From the NCBI GenBank assembly GCA_902578935.1, contig CACHEU010000002.1, positions 124,001 to 188,000 on the forward strand: 64,000 nt of DNA, in the 5' to 3' direction. Every line of letters starts with the position of its first letter. Positions within the stretch are counted from its first letter, which is position 1. This document shows positions 17,301 through 25,964 of this stretch, piece after piece. Made by a program: the position numbers and the translations under genes. The DNA comes from an uncultured Pelagibacteraceae bacterium. Its GTDB lineage: Bacteria; Pseudomonadota; Alphaproteobacteria; Pelagibacterales; Pelagibacteraceae. A model generated the notes under the pieces. That model saw only the letters and a list, made by a program, of their open reading frames with translations. It searched no databases and was not told the origin of the DNA.

Positions 17301-18128
17301 TTAATAATCCTCGTTAATATCATAAAATGTAATATTCATTGTTTTGAATTTAGTATTTTTTGTAAACCAATAAGACAAAAATCTTTCAGCTAAAAAACCA
17401 TAAATTCTCGTTAAATCATAACCTCGTAAATTTTCAAATCCGAATATACTTTCACATCTTTCAAGCCAAGGAAAAACTGTTTCATAATATTTTTTTAAAA
17501 AATTTTTTTTACAAATAAACATATTATGAGGGTGAAAATAACTTTTTGTATTCACATAATCCAAAAAATCTTTTTTATTTTCGTGATCTAATAAATCTAT
17601 TGCTTTGTATAAATTATTTTCTCCATGCATAAGATCAAAATGAAACTTTATATTCCTAGAATTTTCATTTATTAGCACTTTTGGATTTTTGATTATAATT
17701 TTTAGACCCTTTTTTAAAAATTTCATAACTTTTCTTTGATTTATATAATAAGGTTTACCGAGAATTGAATCATAATTTTGGAAATCATCCGGAATTTTTT
17801 TTAACACAATGTTTGGGATTTCCCCTATGCTTAGTTTTTGATTATCATGATTTTTTAAAGTCCAGAACTTCCTGTATTGACAAAAGCCTACCCATTCATG
17901 GTTAATTTTTTCAAAATAATTTTTCCATATCCAATAATGAAAAGTATATTCACCATAATTTTTATTTTTTTTAGAAATATTGTTTCCCGTATTGTCTTTT
18001 ACCCATTCTTGGTTAAAATTTTTATCGCCTAGCCCAACAGGCGTATATTCAAGTTTTTTTATAAAGCTTAAATGTTTTGGTTCTAGAGAAATACAGTACA
18101 TTTCGAGGTTTTTAATATTGTTGGTCAT
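17301..18128 (-). CDS. DUF4422-type glycosyltransferase-like protein
   Basis: A 275-residue protein resembling the DUF4422 family (bacterial LPS/capsule glycosyltransferase-like). Visible features are NYGEYTFHYWIWKNYF followed by WVGFCQYRKFW (the W-x-G-x-x-x-YRxFW core), HPHNMFICKKNFLKKYYETV, and FPWLERCE near the C-terminus with RIYGFLAERFLSYWF. Members often sit in capsule or LPS loci with undefined linkage specificity. It lies 68 bases upstream of gmd and 10 bases downstream of the reductase gene, inside the reverse-strand island operon. Confidence 0.75.
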   Translation of the reverse strand: MTNNIKNLEMYCISLEPKHLSFIKKLEYTPVGLGDKNFNQEWVKDNTGNNISKKNKNYGEYTFHYWIWKNYFEKINHEWVGFCQYRKFWTLKNHDNQKLSIGEIPNIVLKKIPDDFQNYDSILGKPYYINQRKVMKFLKKGLKIIIKNPKVLINENSRNIKFHFDLMHGENNLYKAIDLLDHENKKDFLDYVNTKSYFHPHNMFICKKNFLKKYYETVFPWLERCESIFGFENLRGYDLTRIYGFLAERFLSYWFTKNTKFKTMNITFYDINEDY

Positions 18129-18138
18129 CTTAAAATAA

Positions 18139-18867
18139 CTATGATTTTCTAAGTATACTTTTGAGCTTGCTTAAATTCATTGATGAGTTAATAGGGATCA
18201 AACTTTTTTTCTTATTTTTTAAAAATATTTTTTTTATTTTTGGATTATCTTCTTTTACAAAGTTATACACAGATTTTGTTGGTCCACCGACATTAATAAT
18301 ACCTTTTTTATTAATCAATTTTTTAAAAATATTTATAAAATCTTCGTGATAAATAAAGTTGGTATACATATTTGCGAACGCTTGTTTATGAACAAAGGGT
18401 TTTTCCGTCATACTTGCTCTTATTATCAAGCTATTTTTATACATCTGCACCGCAGACTCACCGCCTAGTTTCGACCATGCATAATTGTTTGAAGGAAGCA
18501 AATGATCTGTTTCTTTGTAATTCCCTCTTTTGCCCGGATATATATAACTTGTTGAAAAATATATTAATTTTATACCAAGCATCTTACATGCTCTAACAAT
18601 ATTTGCAGTTCCAATAATGTTTAATTCAATGCTTTTAGAAATATTTGTTTCATGAATTTTCATTGGTCTAGAAAGGCCAGCTAAATGTATAAGGCAAAAT
18701 GGTTTTGTTTTAGAAAGATAACTTTTTATCGATTGAAACTTTGTAATATCCAATTTATTTTTTCTAGGAAATAGTAACGAATAATTAAATTTAGTTTTTT
18801 TCAGAACTGAACCAAATCTTCCGGTTCCTCCTGTTACAACAATTTTTCTCTTTTTTTTCACAAACAA
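18139..18867 (-). CDS. Sugar-nucleotide reductase/epimerase, RmlD-like
   Basis: Extended SDR of 242 residues with TGGTGRFGSVLKK for NAD(P) binding at the N-terminus, LIHLAGLSRPMKIHE, STSYIYPGKRGNYKE and NYAWSKLGGESAV (catalytic Tyr-x-x-x-Lys given as YAWSK). The order after rfbB and rfbC and the RmlD-like layout suggest reduction of a 4-keto sugar nucleotide such as dTDP-4-keto-rhamnose. It is shorter than typical RmlD. It begins 3 bases after the rfbC stop. Other 4-keto-6-deoxy-hexose reductases are equally possible. Confidence 0.75.
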   Translation of the reverse strand: MFVKKKRKIVVTGGTGRFGSVLKKTKFNYSLLFPRKNKLDITKFQSIKSYLSKTKPFCLIHLAGLSRPMKIHETNISKSIELNIIGTANIVRACKMLGIKLIYFSTSYIYPGKRGNYKETDHLLPSNNYAWSKLGGESAVQMYKNSLIIRASMTEKPFVHKQAFANMYTNFIYHEDFINIFKKLINKKGIINVGGPTKSVYNFVKEDNPKIKKIFLKNKKKSLIPINSSMNLSKLKSILRKS

Positions 18868-18870
18868 ATA

Positions 18871-19407
18871 TTAATTTTTAAGGTGAATTTTACAAAATTC
18901 TTTAAAAGTTAAATTATTTTTATCTTTTTTTGATACCAGTGGATTTTTAGTAGGCCATTTTATTTTTAAATTTTTATCGTTCCAAATAATTCCAATTTCA
19001 TTTTTTTTTGACCTATAATTAGAATTTGAATAAACAACGTAGTTTTCTTTATCCATACCCATAAAACCATGAGCAAAACCTTTTGGTATATAAACTGATT
19101 TAGAGTTTTTATCACTAAGGATAATTGTAAAATATTTTCCAAAAGTTTTAGATTTTTTTCTTAGATCTAGAGCAACATCAAAAATTTTTCCTTTTACAAC
19201 CGAAACATATTTAGCTTGATTAATTTTTTTCTGTATATGTAATCCTCTAACAACATTTCTTTTTGATTTTGACATACACCAAAAAATTCCTTGAAAACCC
19301 TTTATTTTTCTTTTGATAAATAGTTCTCTAAAAGCTCCTCTGCTATCCAAATGAGCTTTCCCATTATAAACCTTTAAACCTCTAAATCTTGTAGAACTTA
19401 CTTTCAT
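18871..19407 (-). CDS. rfbC: dTDP-4-dehydrorhamnose 3,5-epimerase-like
   Basis: Cupin-fold epimerase acting on the product of RfbB. The 178 residues show DSRGAFRELFIK, VVRGLHIQKK with the catalytic His, FDVALDLRKKSKTFGKY with the catalytic Asp, and VYIPKGFAHGFM with the conserved metal-site-like His; YSNSNY carries the active-site Tyr. The start overlaps the rfbB stop by 4 bases. 3-epimerase or 3,4-ketoisomerase variants cannot be ruled out, so the end product (rhamnose or another deoxyhexose) is open. Confidence 0.88.
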   Translation of the reverse strand: MKVSSTRFRGLKVYNGKAHLDSRGAFRELFIKRKIKGFQGIFWCMSKSKRNVVRGLHIQKKINQAKYVSVVKGKIFDVALDLRKKSKTFGKYFTIILSDKNSKSVYIPKGFAHGFMGMDKENYVVYSNSNYRSKKNEIGIIWNDKNLKIKWPTKNPLVSKKDKNNLTFKEFCKIHLKN

Positions 19408-20435
19408 AATTTTAAACCAAGTCTTTTTGTAATATTTTTTTTAGATATTTTTTTAAAATAACCAAGGTTATTTTTATACCAACTAAATGTATTATCTAAA
19501 CCTTTTGATATTGAAAATTTATGTTTCCACTTTACCTCTCGTTTTATTCTATTAGAATTTAAAGCATATCTTTCGTCGTGACCCGGCCTATCTGTTACAA
19601 AATCAATTTTATTTTTTTTGGTAATTATAATTTTATTTTTTCTAGCAGAATCTAATAGTTTTTTTATTATATCTATATTTCTCAATTTAATACCTGTACC
19701 TATGTTATAATTTTTACCAACTTTTCCTCTCAAAAAAATTTTTAATAAGGCTTCGCAACTATCTTTTACATATATCCATTCTCTAACGTTTTTACCATTA
19801 CCATATACAGGAAGAGGTTTGTTGTTTAGTATGTTAAAAATCATCTTTGGTATAAACTTTTCGGGATGTTGATTGGGTCCGTAGTTATTACATGGGTGAG
19901 CTATAATTATTTTAATACCATAGGTTCTTCCATACGATTTTATAAATTGATCGGCACCAGCTTTTGAAGCAGAGTAGGGTGAACTGGGATTATAGTTATG
20001 ATCTTCGTTAGCTTTTTTATTTTTTGGAATATCTCCATAAACTTCATCAGTTGATACTTGTAAAAGTTTTAATTTTTTTTTTGTTTTTTTTTCAAACTTT
20101 CTTATTGCCTCAAGTATACTATAGGCACCAGATATATTTGACCTAATAAAGTGGTGTGCCTTATCTATTGATCTATCTACGTGTGTTTCTGCAGCTAAAT
20201 TAAAGATTCCTATTGGCTTATGCTTGTTTAGGATTTTTAATATCTTCCCTGTCTTATTAATGTCTAATTTAAAAAATAAGTAATTCTTATTTTTCTTAAA
20301 ATCTTTTACATTATAAGGATTTGCAGAATAGCTAAATTTATCGATGTTAATTACAAAATATTTCTTTTTAAGCAAAAGCTGTATCAGATTACTTCCTATA
20401 AATCCCGAACCACCAGTTACGATAACTTTTTTCAT
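19404..20435 (-). CDS. rfbB: dTDP-glucose 4,6-dehydratase
   Basis: Converts dTDP-glucose to dTDP-4-keto-6-deoxyglucose. The 343-residue extended SDR has VTGGSGFIGSNLIQLLL at the start, AAETHVDRSID, STDEVYGDIPKN (catalytic Thr/Asp/Glu), SSPYSASKAGAD (Tyr and Lys) and the NNYGPNQHPEKFIPKMI segment typical of RfbB. It is the first gene of the reverse-strand island operon. The 80 bases to the divergent GT2 gene must hold the promoters. The partner thymidylyltransferase (rfbA) is not in this window. Confidence 0.93.
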   Translation of the reverse strand: MKKVIVTGGSGFIGSNLIQLLLKKKYFVINIDKFSYSANPYNVKDFKKNKNYLFFKLDINKTGKILKILNKHKPIGIFNLAAETHVDRSIDKAHHFIRSNISGAYSILEAIRKFEKKTKKKLKLLQVSTDEVYGDIPKNKKANEDHNYNPSSPYSASKAGADQFIKSYGRTYGIKIIIAHPCNNYGPNQHPEKFIPKMIFNILNNKPLPVYGNGKNVREWIYVKDSCEALLKIFLRGKVGKNYNIGTGIKLRNIDIIKKLLDSARKNKIIITKKNKIDFVTDRPGHDERYALNSNRIKREVKWKHKFSISKGLDNTFSWYKNNLGYFKKISKKNITKRLGLKL

Positions 20436-20515
20436 ATTAATTTTACAAACAAGAAATGATCTATTAAATTAAACTATTAAAATAATTAGAGTATAAAATC
20501 AATTATGTTTAAATA

Positions 20516-21367
20516 ATGTCAATTAAAGATATAACTATAATTATAACCTCATTTAGAAGCGAAAAGGCAATTCGAGAATGTCTCAAGTTCATCGACAGTG
20601 AATGCAAAGTTATAAATGTCGAAAATTCTGACAATGCAGTACATAAAAAAAATATAGAGAAAGAGTTTAAAAACGTTGAATGCATTCTTTCAGGTGAAAA
20701 TATTGGTTATGCAAGGGGAAATAATATAGGGCTTAAAAATACAAAAACCAAATATGCTTTGATACTTAATCCTGATGCAAAATTATTTCCCAAAACTCTT
20801 GAAAATTTTTTTCTTGCTGCAGAAAAAAAACCAGATTTTGCTATCATGGGTCCAGACATGGTTAGCAATAATTCAGGAAATGGTAATCCTGATTCTTCAT
20901 CAGATAGCATTAAATCAGTGAATAGCATAAAAGGTTACGCTATGTTTTTAAATCTTTCTGAACTTAAAGAAGTAGGATTTTTCGATGAAAATTTTTTTCT
21001 TTATCTCGAGGAAATAGATCTTTGTAGAAGAGTAATTAAAAATGGAAAAAAAATATATATTGATTCAAATATTAAAATTTTTCATGAGGGTGCTAAATCT
21101 GTTGATTCTTCAATTAGCTTTGAGGTTGAGCTTACAAGGAATTGGCACTGGATGTGGTCAAAATTTTATTTTCAAAAAAAATACTATGGGTATTTTTCTT
21201 CATTAATTCAATTTACACCCAAACTTTTCTCTAATACATTTAAAATTATTTTATATTCTCTTCTACTTAATAAAAAAAAGTCACTAGTATATTTTTATAG
21301 ATTAAGAGGTATTATAAGTGCAATTTTAGGCCAAAGGTCATGGTATAGACCTAAAATAGAAAATTAG
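20516..21367 (+). CDS. GT2-family (rhamnosyltransferase-like) glycosyltransferase
   Basis: A 283-residue GT-A enzyme probably adding a sugar to a lipid-linked oligosaccharide at the inner membrane. The N-terminus has IIITSFRSEKAIRECL. GENIGYARGNNIGLK and LILNPDAKL give the nucleotide-sugar site, with an N-P-D in place of DxD. GFFDENFFLYLEEIDLCRR is the acceptor/catalytic loop common in WbbL-type enzymes. The pattern resembles WbbL/RgpF rhamnosyltransferases and agrees with the adjacent dTDP-sugar genes, but the donor is inferred. It starts the forward half of the island, divergent from rfbB. Confidence 0.85.
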   Translation: MSIKDITIIITSFRSEKAIRECLKFIDSECKVINVENSDNAVHKKNIEKEFKNVECILSGENIGYARGNNIGLKNTKTKYALILNPDAKLFPKTLENFFLAAEKKPDFAIMGPDMVSNNSGNGNPDSSSDSIKSVNSIKGYAMFLNLSELKEVGFFDENFFLYLEEIDLCRRVIKNGKKIYIDSNIKIFHEGAKSVDSSISFEVELTRNWHWMWSKFYFQKKYYGYFSSLIQFTPKLFSNTFKIILYSLLLNKKKSLVYFYRLRGIISAILGQRSWYRPKIEN

Positions 21368-21384
21368 CTAAATGTAATAAATTA

Positions 21385-22272
21385 ATGAAAATATTTGATT
21401 GTACACTCTACTACGATGAAGATTTAATTTTAGAAACAAGATTAAATATTCTAGACAAATATATTGATAAATTTGTAATTTGTGAGTCTACATTTACTCA
21501 CAGTGGAAAAGAAAAAAAATTAAATTTTGACATAAAAAAATTCTCTAACTTTAAAAATAAAATAATCTACTTAGTAAATGATACCGAACCAAAGAATCTT
21601 CATTATTCCCAAAACAATAAAGAATCAACAGAACACATGCGTCCAAATGCGATGAAAAGAATAGCAAACCAGAGAGAATTTTTACTAAATGGTTTACAAG
21701 ATGCAAACGACAATGATTTAATTTTATATAGTGACAATGATGAAATTCCAAATCCAGAAACTTTAAACGAGAAACTTTTGCAAGAAAAAATATCAATTTT
21801 TGAACAAAAACTATTTTATTATAAGTTTAATTTGCTCTATGAAAAAATTTTTTGGTATGGAACAAGAGCTTGTAAAAAAAAAGATTTGCCAAAATTTGAA
21901 ATTTTGAGATTAATAAAACCTAAAAAATATCCTTTTTATAGGCTGGACACGTTTTTTAAAAATAATAAGCGTATGGATGTTCAAATAATAAAAAATGGAG
22001 GCTGGCATTTTACTAGAGTGTTGAGTCCAGAGGAGATACATCAAAAAGAATTAATAGCTGAACATCATGATGAATATAAACTATCCAAAAAAAATCCAGA
22101 AAAAATTGCTGATTTAATAAAAAGAAGGGTTATTGATCACAACCATTTTGTTGATTCAACGCAAAATAAATATGGGAAAGAATTTAAATTGACACCACTT
22201 CCCATCAATGATCTGCCAAAATACATATCTCAAAATATAGATAAGTATAGAAACTTTTTAGATTTAGATTGA
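21385..22272 (+). CDS. Glycosyltransferase family 17 (MGAT3-like) protein
   Basis: A 295-residue protein matching GT17, the family of the eukaryotic bisecting N-acetylglucosaminyltransferase. Visible landmarks are MKIFDCTLYYDEDLILETRL, YIDKFVICESTFTHSGKEK, the block LYSDNDEIPNPETL with a D-x-D-E pattern, FYYKFNLLYEKIFWYGTRA, and GGWHFTRVLSPEEI near the C-terminus. No membrane anchor or signal is present, so it is cytosolic, unlike Golgi MGAT3. Such genes are found in bacterial surface-polysaccharide loci and viruses. It lies 17 bases after the GT2 gene. The transferred sugar is unknown. Confidence 0.8.
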   Translation: MKIFDCTLYYDEDLILETRLNILDKYIDKFVICESTFTHSGKEKKLNFDIKKFSNFKNKIIYLVNDTEPKNLHYSQNNKESTEHMRPNAMKRIANQREFLLNGLQDANDNDLILYSDNDEIPNPETLNEKLLQEKISIFEQKLFYYKFNLLYEKIFWYGTRACKKKDLPKFEILRLIKPKKYPFYRLDTFFKNNKRMDVQIIKNGGWHFTRVLSPEEIHQKELIAEHHDEYKLSKKNPEKIADLIKRRVIDHNHFVDSTQNKYGKEFKLTPLPINDLPKYISQNIDKYRNFLDLD

Positions 22273-22317
22273 TTAATATAAATTTATATATACAAGTACT
22301 CAAAAACCATTTCAAAA

Positions 22318-23331
22318 ATGACTAAGTCTCTAAAAATTTTAATAACTGGTGTAGCTGGTTTTCTTGGATCTCATTTAGCAGAAAGACTTGCAAACATGAA
22401 CCACAAGGTAATTGGTATTGATAATATGATAGGTGGCTATCGAGACAATGTACCAAAAAATATTGAATTTCATGAAATAGACTGTTGTGACTTAAATAAA
22501 GTTAAAGCCGTCACGAAGGGAGTAGATGTTGTATATCATTGTGCAGCAACTGCACACGAAGGCCTTTCAGTGTTTTCACCTTACGAAATAACAAAAAATA
22601 ATTACTTGGCATCAATATCCATATTCACTGCTGCTGTTAACGAAAAAGTTAAAAGAATAATTTTCTGTTCATCAATGGCAAGATATGGTGATCAAAAAAC
22701 TCCTTTTACTGAAAGTATGAAGCCTCGTCCAGTAGATCCATATGCGATTTCAAAAGTTGCTGCAGAAGAAGTTTTAGCTAATCTTTGTGAATTAAATGGT
22801 ATCGAATGGGTTATTGCAGTTCCTCACAATATAATTGGTCCAAAACAAAAATATGATGATCCATTCAGAAACGTTATATCTATAATGATCAACAGAATGT
22901 TGCAAGGTAAGGCACCAATAATTTATGGTGACGGAAAACAAAAAAGATGCTTTTCTTATATTGATGATTGTTTAAGTTGTATGATACCAATGTTAGATCA
23001 AAAAAATCTTAATAAAGAAATAATCAATGTTGGACCAGACGAAGAATTTGTAACTATTAACAAGGTTGCTGATATTTGTTCTAATTTGACAGGCGTAAAT
23101 TTAGAACCAATTTTTAAAAAGGATAGACCCAGAGAAGTAAAACATGCTCTATGCTCATCTGATAAAGCAAGAAAATTCTTGAACTATAAAACCAAAACTA
23201 GTTTGGAAGAAGGTATTAGAAAAACATATGAATATATAAAAAAACGGGGTACCAGACCGTTTGATTATAATATTGAATTAGAAATTACTAATGAACTAAC
23301 ACCTGAGACTTGGAAAAATAAAGAAATATAA
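22318..23331 (+). CDS. NAD-dependent sugar-nucleotide epimerase/dehydratase
   Basis: Extended SDR of 337 residues. The dinucleotide-binding segment is ITGVAGFLGSHLAERL, followed by the NAD-binding Asp in IGIDNMIGG, FCSSMARYGDQKTPF (catalytic Ser) and DPYAISKVAAEE (Tyr, Lys). The pattern fits UDP-glucose/UDP-N-acetylglucosamine 4-epimerase-like enzymes, but substrate is unassigned. It is the last forward gene of the island. It converges with apt, leaving 3 bases between the stops. Confidence 0.85.
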   Translation: MTKSLKILITGVAGFLGSHLAERLANMNHKVIGIDNMIGGYRDNVPKNIEFHEIDCCDLNKVKAVTKGVDVVYHCAATAHEGLSVFSPYEITKNNYLASISIFTAAVNEKVKRIIFCSSMARYGDQKTPFTESMKPRPVDPYAISKVAAEEVLANLCELNGIEWVIAVPHNIIGPKQKYDDPFRNVISIMINRMLQGKAPIIYGDGKQKRCFSYIDDCLSCMIPMLDQKNLNKEIINVGPDEEFVTINKVADICSNLTGVNLEPIFKKDRPREVKHALCSSDKARKFLNYKTKTSLEEGIRKTYEYIKKRGTRPFDYNIELEITNELTPETWKNKEI

Positions 23332-23334
23332 AGT

Positions 23335-23862
23335 TTAGTGTCCAGGAAATTCTATTAAACTTTCAGTAAAATAAGATTTGTCTTTTAGTTTTTGATTTCC
23401 GCCAAGGTCAAATAAATTAATAATAAAAACAAAACCTGCAACTTCACCTTTAGAAATTTCAACTAATTTAGCACCAGCTTCTGCTGTTCCACCTGTTGCT
23501 ATTAAATCATCTATAATCAAAACTTTATCACCTTTGTTTATAGAGTCTTTGTGAACTTCTATTGTAGCTTTTCCGTATTCCAACTCAAAATCTACAGAAT
23601 GTCTTTCAGCCGGTAATTTATTTTTCTTTCTCATCATAACTAATGGCTTTTTCAACTTGTAAGAGACAACTGAGGCAAAAACAAACCCTCTAGATTCGAT
23701 CGCAGCAATCTTGTCGAATTTCATTTTTTCTGAAATTTTAACTATTTTATCTATGCTAAAATTGAATGCTTCTGGGCTCTTTATTAAAGTCGTTATATCT
23801 CTGAATAAAATGCCTTTTTTAGGGTAGTCAGGAATTGATCTTATATATTTTTTTAAATCCAT
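23335..23862 (-). CDS. apt: Adenine phosphoribosyltransferase
   Basis: Makes AMP from adenine and PRPP, salvaging adenine in the cytosol. The 175 residues show IPDYPKKGILFRDITTLI, the adenine-binding IESRGFVFASVV, RKKNKLPAE and the PRPP motif VLIIDDLIATGGTAEAG. It is divergent from mtnP with 43 bases between. MtnP releases adenine, so the pair has a direct metabolic link. It marks the right edge of the polysaccharide island. Confidence 0.95.
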   Translation of the reverse strand: MDLKKYIRSIPDYPKKGILFRDITTLIKSPEAFNFSIDKIVKISEKMKFDKIAAIESRGFVFASVVSYKLKKPLVMMRKKNKLPAERHSVDFELEYGKATIEVHKDSINKGDKVLIIDDLIATGGTAEAGAKLVEISKGEVAGFVFIINLFDLGGNQKLKDKSYFTESLIEFPGH

Positions 23863-23905
23863 ATTTCACTTCATTATCTAGCAAAAAAAGATTAATAATT
23901 AAATC

Positions 23906-24775
23906 ATGAAAAAAAGAAAGCTTGGGATAATTGGTGGAAGCGGTCTTTACAAAATGGAAGGTTTTGAAAGCACCAAGTGGAAAAAAATTAAAACCTCCTG
24001 GGGAAATCCATCAGATGATGTTATGACAGCAAAATTCAATGGTGTTGATATATGTTTCATGCCGAGACATTCTAGAGGTCACAAAATTAGTCCAACCAAT
24101 ATAAATTTTAGAGCTAATATTGATGTGATGAAGCAACAAGGGGTTACGGACATTATATCTGTTTCTGCAGTTGGTTCTTTAAAAGAAAACTTAAGTCCTG
24201 GAACTTTTGTAATAGTTGATCAGTTTATTGATAGAACTTTTTCTAGAATAAAAACATTTTTTGATGAAGAAATAGTAGCACATGTTTCAATGGCAAAACC
24301 CACTAGCAAGGGTTTGGGAGAATGTTGTGAATCCGCTTTAAAAAAATTAAATATTAATTATCAAATGGGCGGAACCTACGTTGTAATGGAAGGTCCACAA
24401 TTTTCTACTCTAGCAGAGTCAAATTTGTACAGATCATGGAAAGCAGATGTGATTGGTATGACAAACATGCCAGAAGCAAAATTAGCAAGAGAAGCGGAAA
24501 TAAGATATTGTACAGTAGCCATGGTAACAGACTATGACTGTTGGCATTCAGAACATGATGAAGTTGATGTTGCAATGGTGATCAAAACTTTACAAAAAAA
24601 TGCTGCTAATGCCCAAAACATGGTAAAAGAAGTTATTAGAACTTTTGAAAATTTTTCAATAGATAAAGATCCTGCAAACAATTGTTTAGATACGGCAATT
24701 ATTACAGACCCTAAATTAAGAACTAAAAAAACAATAAAAAAATTAAGGTATATTGCGGGACGAATACTAAAATAA
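23906..24775 (+). CDS. mtnP: 5'-methylthioadenosine phosphorylase
   Basis: Splits methylthioadenosine (by-product of spermidine synthesis) with phosphate into adenine and methylthioribose-1-phosphate. The 289 residues show IIGGSGLYKMEGFE, FMPRHSRGHKISPTNINFRA (phosphate site), VSAVGSLKENLSPGTFVI, VMEGPQFSTLAES (substrate site) and GMTNMPEAKLAREAEI, all hallmarks of the MTAP branch of purine-nucleoside phosphorylases; YDCWHSE is also family-typical. It is followed by the SGNH gene 8 bases later and then mtnA, so it sits in a methylthio-salvage operon. Confidence 0.95.
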   Translation: MKKRKLGIIGGSGLYKMEGFESTKWKKIKTSWGNPSDDVMTAKFNGVDICFMPRHSRGHKISPTNINFRANIDVMKQQGVTDIISVSAVGSLKENLSPGTFVIVDQFIDRTFSRIKTFFDEEIVAHVSMAKPTSKGLGECCESALKKLNINYQMGGTYVVMEGPQFSTLAESNLYRSWKADVIGMTNMPEAKLAREAEIRYCTVAMVTDYDCWHSEHDEVDVAMVIKTLQKNAANAQNMVKEVIRTFENFSIDKDPANNCLDTAIITDPKLRTKKTIKKLRYIAGRILK

Positions 24776-24783
24776 TTTTTTCA

Positions 24784-25962
24784 ATGATAAGAACCCTATT
24801 AGCAATTTCATTTTTGAGTGTTCTTTTCAGTCTATATTTATTTGAAGGTTACTTAGTTTTAAAAATTGAACCACAAAAAAAAGAACAATTTGAAAAAGCA
24901 CTTATTTATGAAAAACAAACGGGAAGAAAGTATGACAGAAGATCTAGAATAGAAATTTATTATGATTTAAAAAAAACTAATAAAAATATTCAAGTAACAT
25001 TGCCTCCAAATTTACATATAAATAAAAATAAATTTTTTCCTTTGTCAGGTATTTCGAATTCAAAAACTATTTATTGCAGTGAAAATGGTTATTACGCTAT
25101 TTACCAGAGTGATAGATATGGTTTTAATAATCCTGACAATGAATGGAACAAAAATGAAATAGAATATTTATTAGTTGGAGACTCTTTCCCTCACGGTGCT
25201 TGTGTAAATAGACCAAATGATATTGCTTCGGTTCTAAGGGTTTTATCAAACAAATCTGTTATAAATTTAGCTTATGATGGAAATGGACCTTTAACTCAAT
25301 ATGCGGTTTTAAGAGAGTATCTAAAAAAAGATGTAAAAACAATTTTATGGTTTTTTTACGAAGGGAATGATCTTGGTAATTTAGCCGAAGAGTTAAACTC
25401 TTCAAATTTGACTAAATATATTAAAGATTTAGAATTCAATCAAAATTTAAAAGCAAGACAAAATGAAATCAATAAAATTGCAAAAAGTGTAATAAATCAA
25501 TCAATAAAACAAACTGAGAAATTTGAAAAACAAGCTTTATATCAAAAAAAAAAAGATCAAAAGCTTAGGAATAAGATACTAAGGTTTATTAGGCTAAACC
25601 AAACAAAAAATGTTATCTTTAATATAAAAAAGGAAGATAATTTTGACGAAAAAGAAAATCAAAAAATGTTTAAAAAGGTTTTAGAATTAGCAGATAATTT
25701 AGCAATTAAAAATAATTCAAAGTTGTATTTTGTATATTTGCCAGAATACAAACGTTATAAAACATATTTTAATAATTCTACCTATTCAAAAGTAAAAAAT
25801 ATCGTAAAAGAACTAAATATTCCCTTTGTTGATATTAACAAAGCTTTTAAAAAAGAAAAAAATCCACTCAAATTCTTTCCTTTTGAATTAAACGGTCATT
25901 ATAATGAAAAAGGTTATAAAAAAGTTGCTGAAACTATTTACCAACTAAATACAAACTATTGA
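24784..25962 (+). CDS. Membrane-anchored SGNH-hydrolase-like protein
   Basis: A 392-residue protein with an N-terminal membrane segment (about 4-27), followed by an extracytoplasmic region. SGNH landmarks are in order: VGDSFPHGAC with Ser134 (block I), NLAYDGNGPLTQ (block II, Gly), FYEGNDLGNL with Asn195 (block III), and NGHYNEKGYKKVAE near the C-terminus with His for block V; an Asp precedes it. This suggests an ester hydrolase or acyltransferase acting on envelope glycans. It sits between mtnP and mtnA, an odd place, and may be there only because of operon packing. Substrate unknown. Confidence 0.7.
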   Translation: MIRTLLAISFLSVLFSLYLFEGYLVLKIEPQKKEQFEKALIYEKQTGRKYDRRSRIEIYYDLKKTNKNIQVTLPPNLHINKNKFFPLSGISNSKTIYCSENGYYAIYQSDRYGFNNPDNEWNKNEIEYLLVGDSFPHGACVNRPNDIASVLRVLSNKSVINLAYDGNGPLTQYAVLREYLKKDVKTILWFFYEGNDLGNLAEELNSSNLTKYIKDLEFNQNLKARQNEINKIAKSVINQSIKQTEKFEKQALYQKKKDQKLRNKILRFIRLNQTKNVIFNIKKEDNFDEKENQKMFKKVLELADNLAIKNNSKLYFVYLPEYKRYKTYFNNSTYSKVKNIVKELNIPFVDINKAFKKEKNPLKFFPFELNGHYNEKGYKKVAETIYQLNTNY

Positions 25963-25964
25963 CA

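Noticed and set aside
15245-23331. Site-specific integrated element at tRNA-Met
   Set aside because: No integrase and no duplicate of the tRNA 3' end seen near the other edge by reading.
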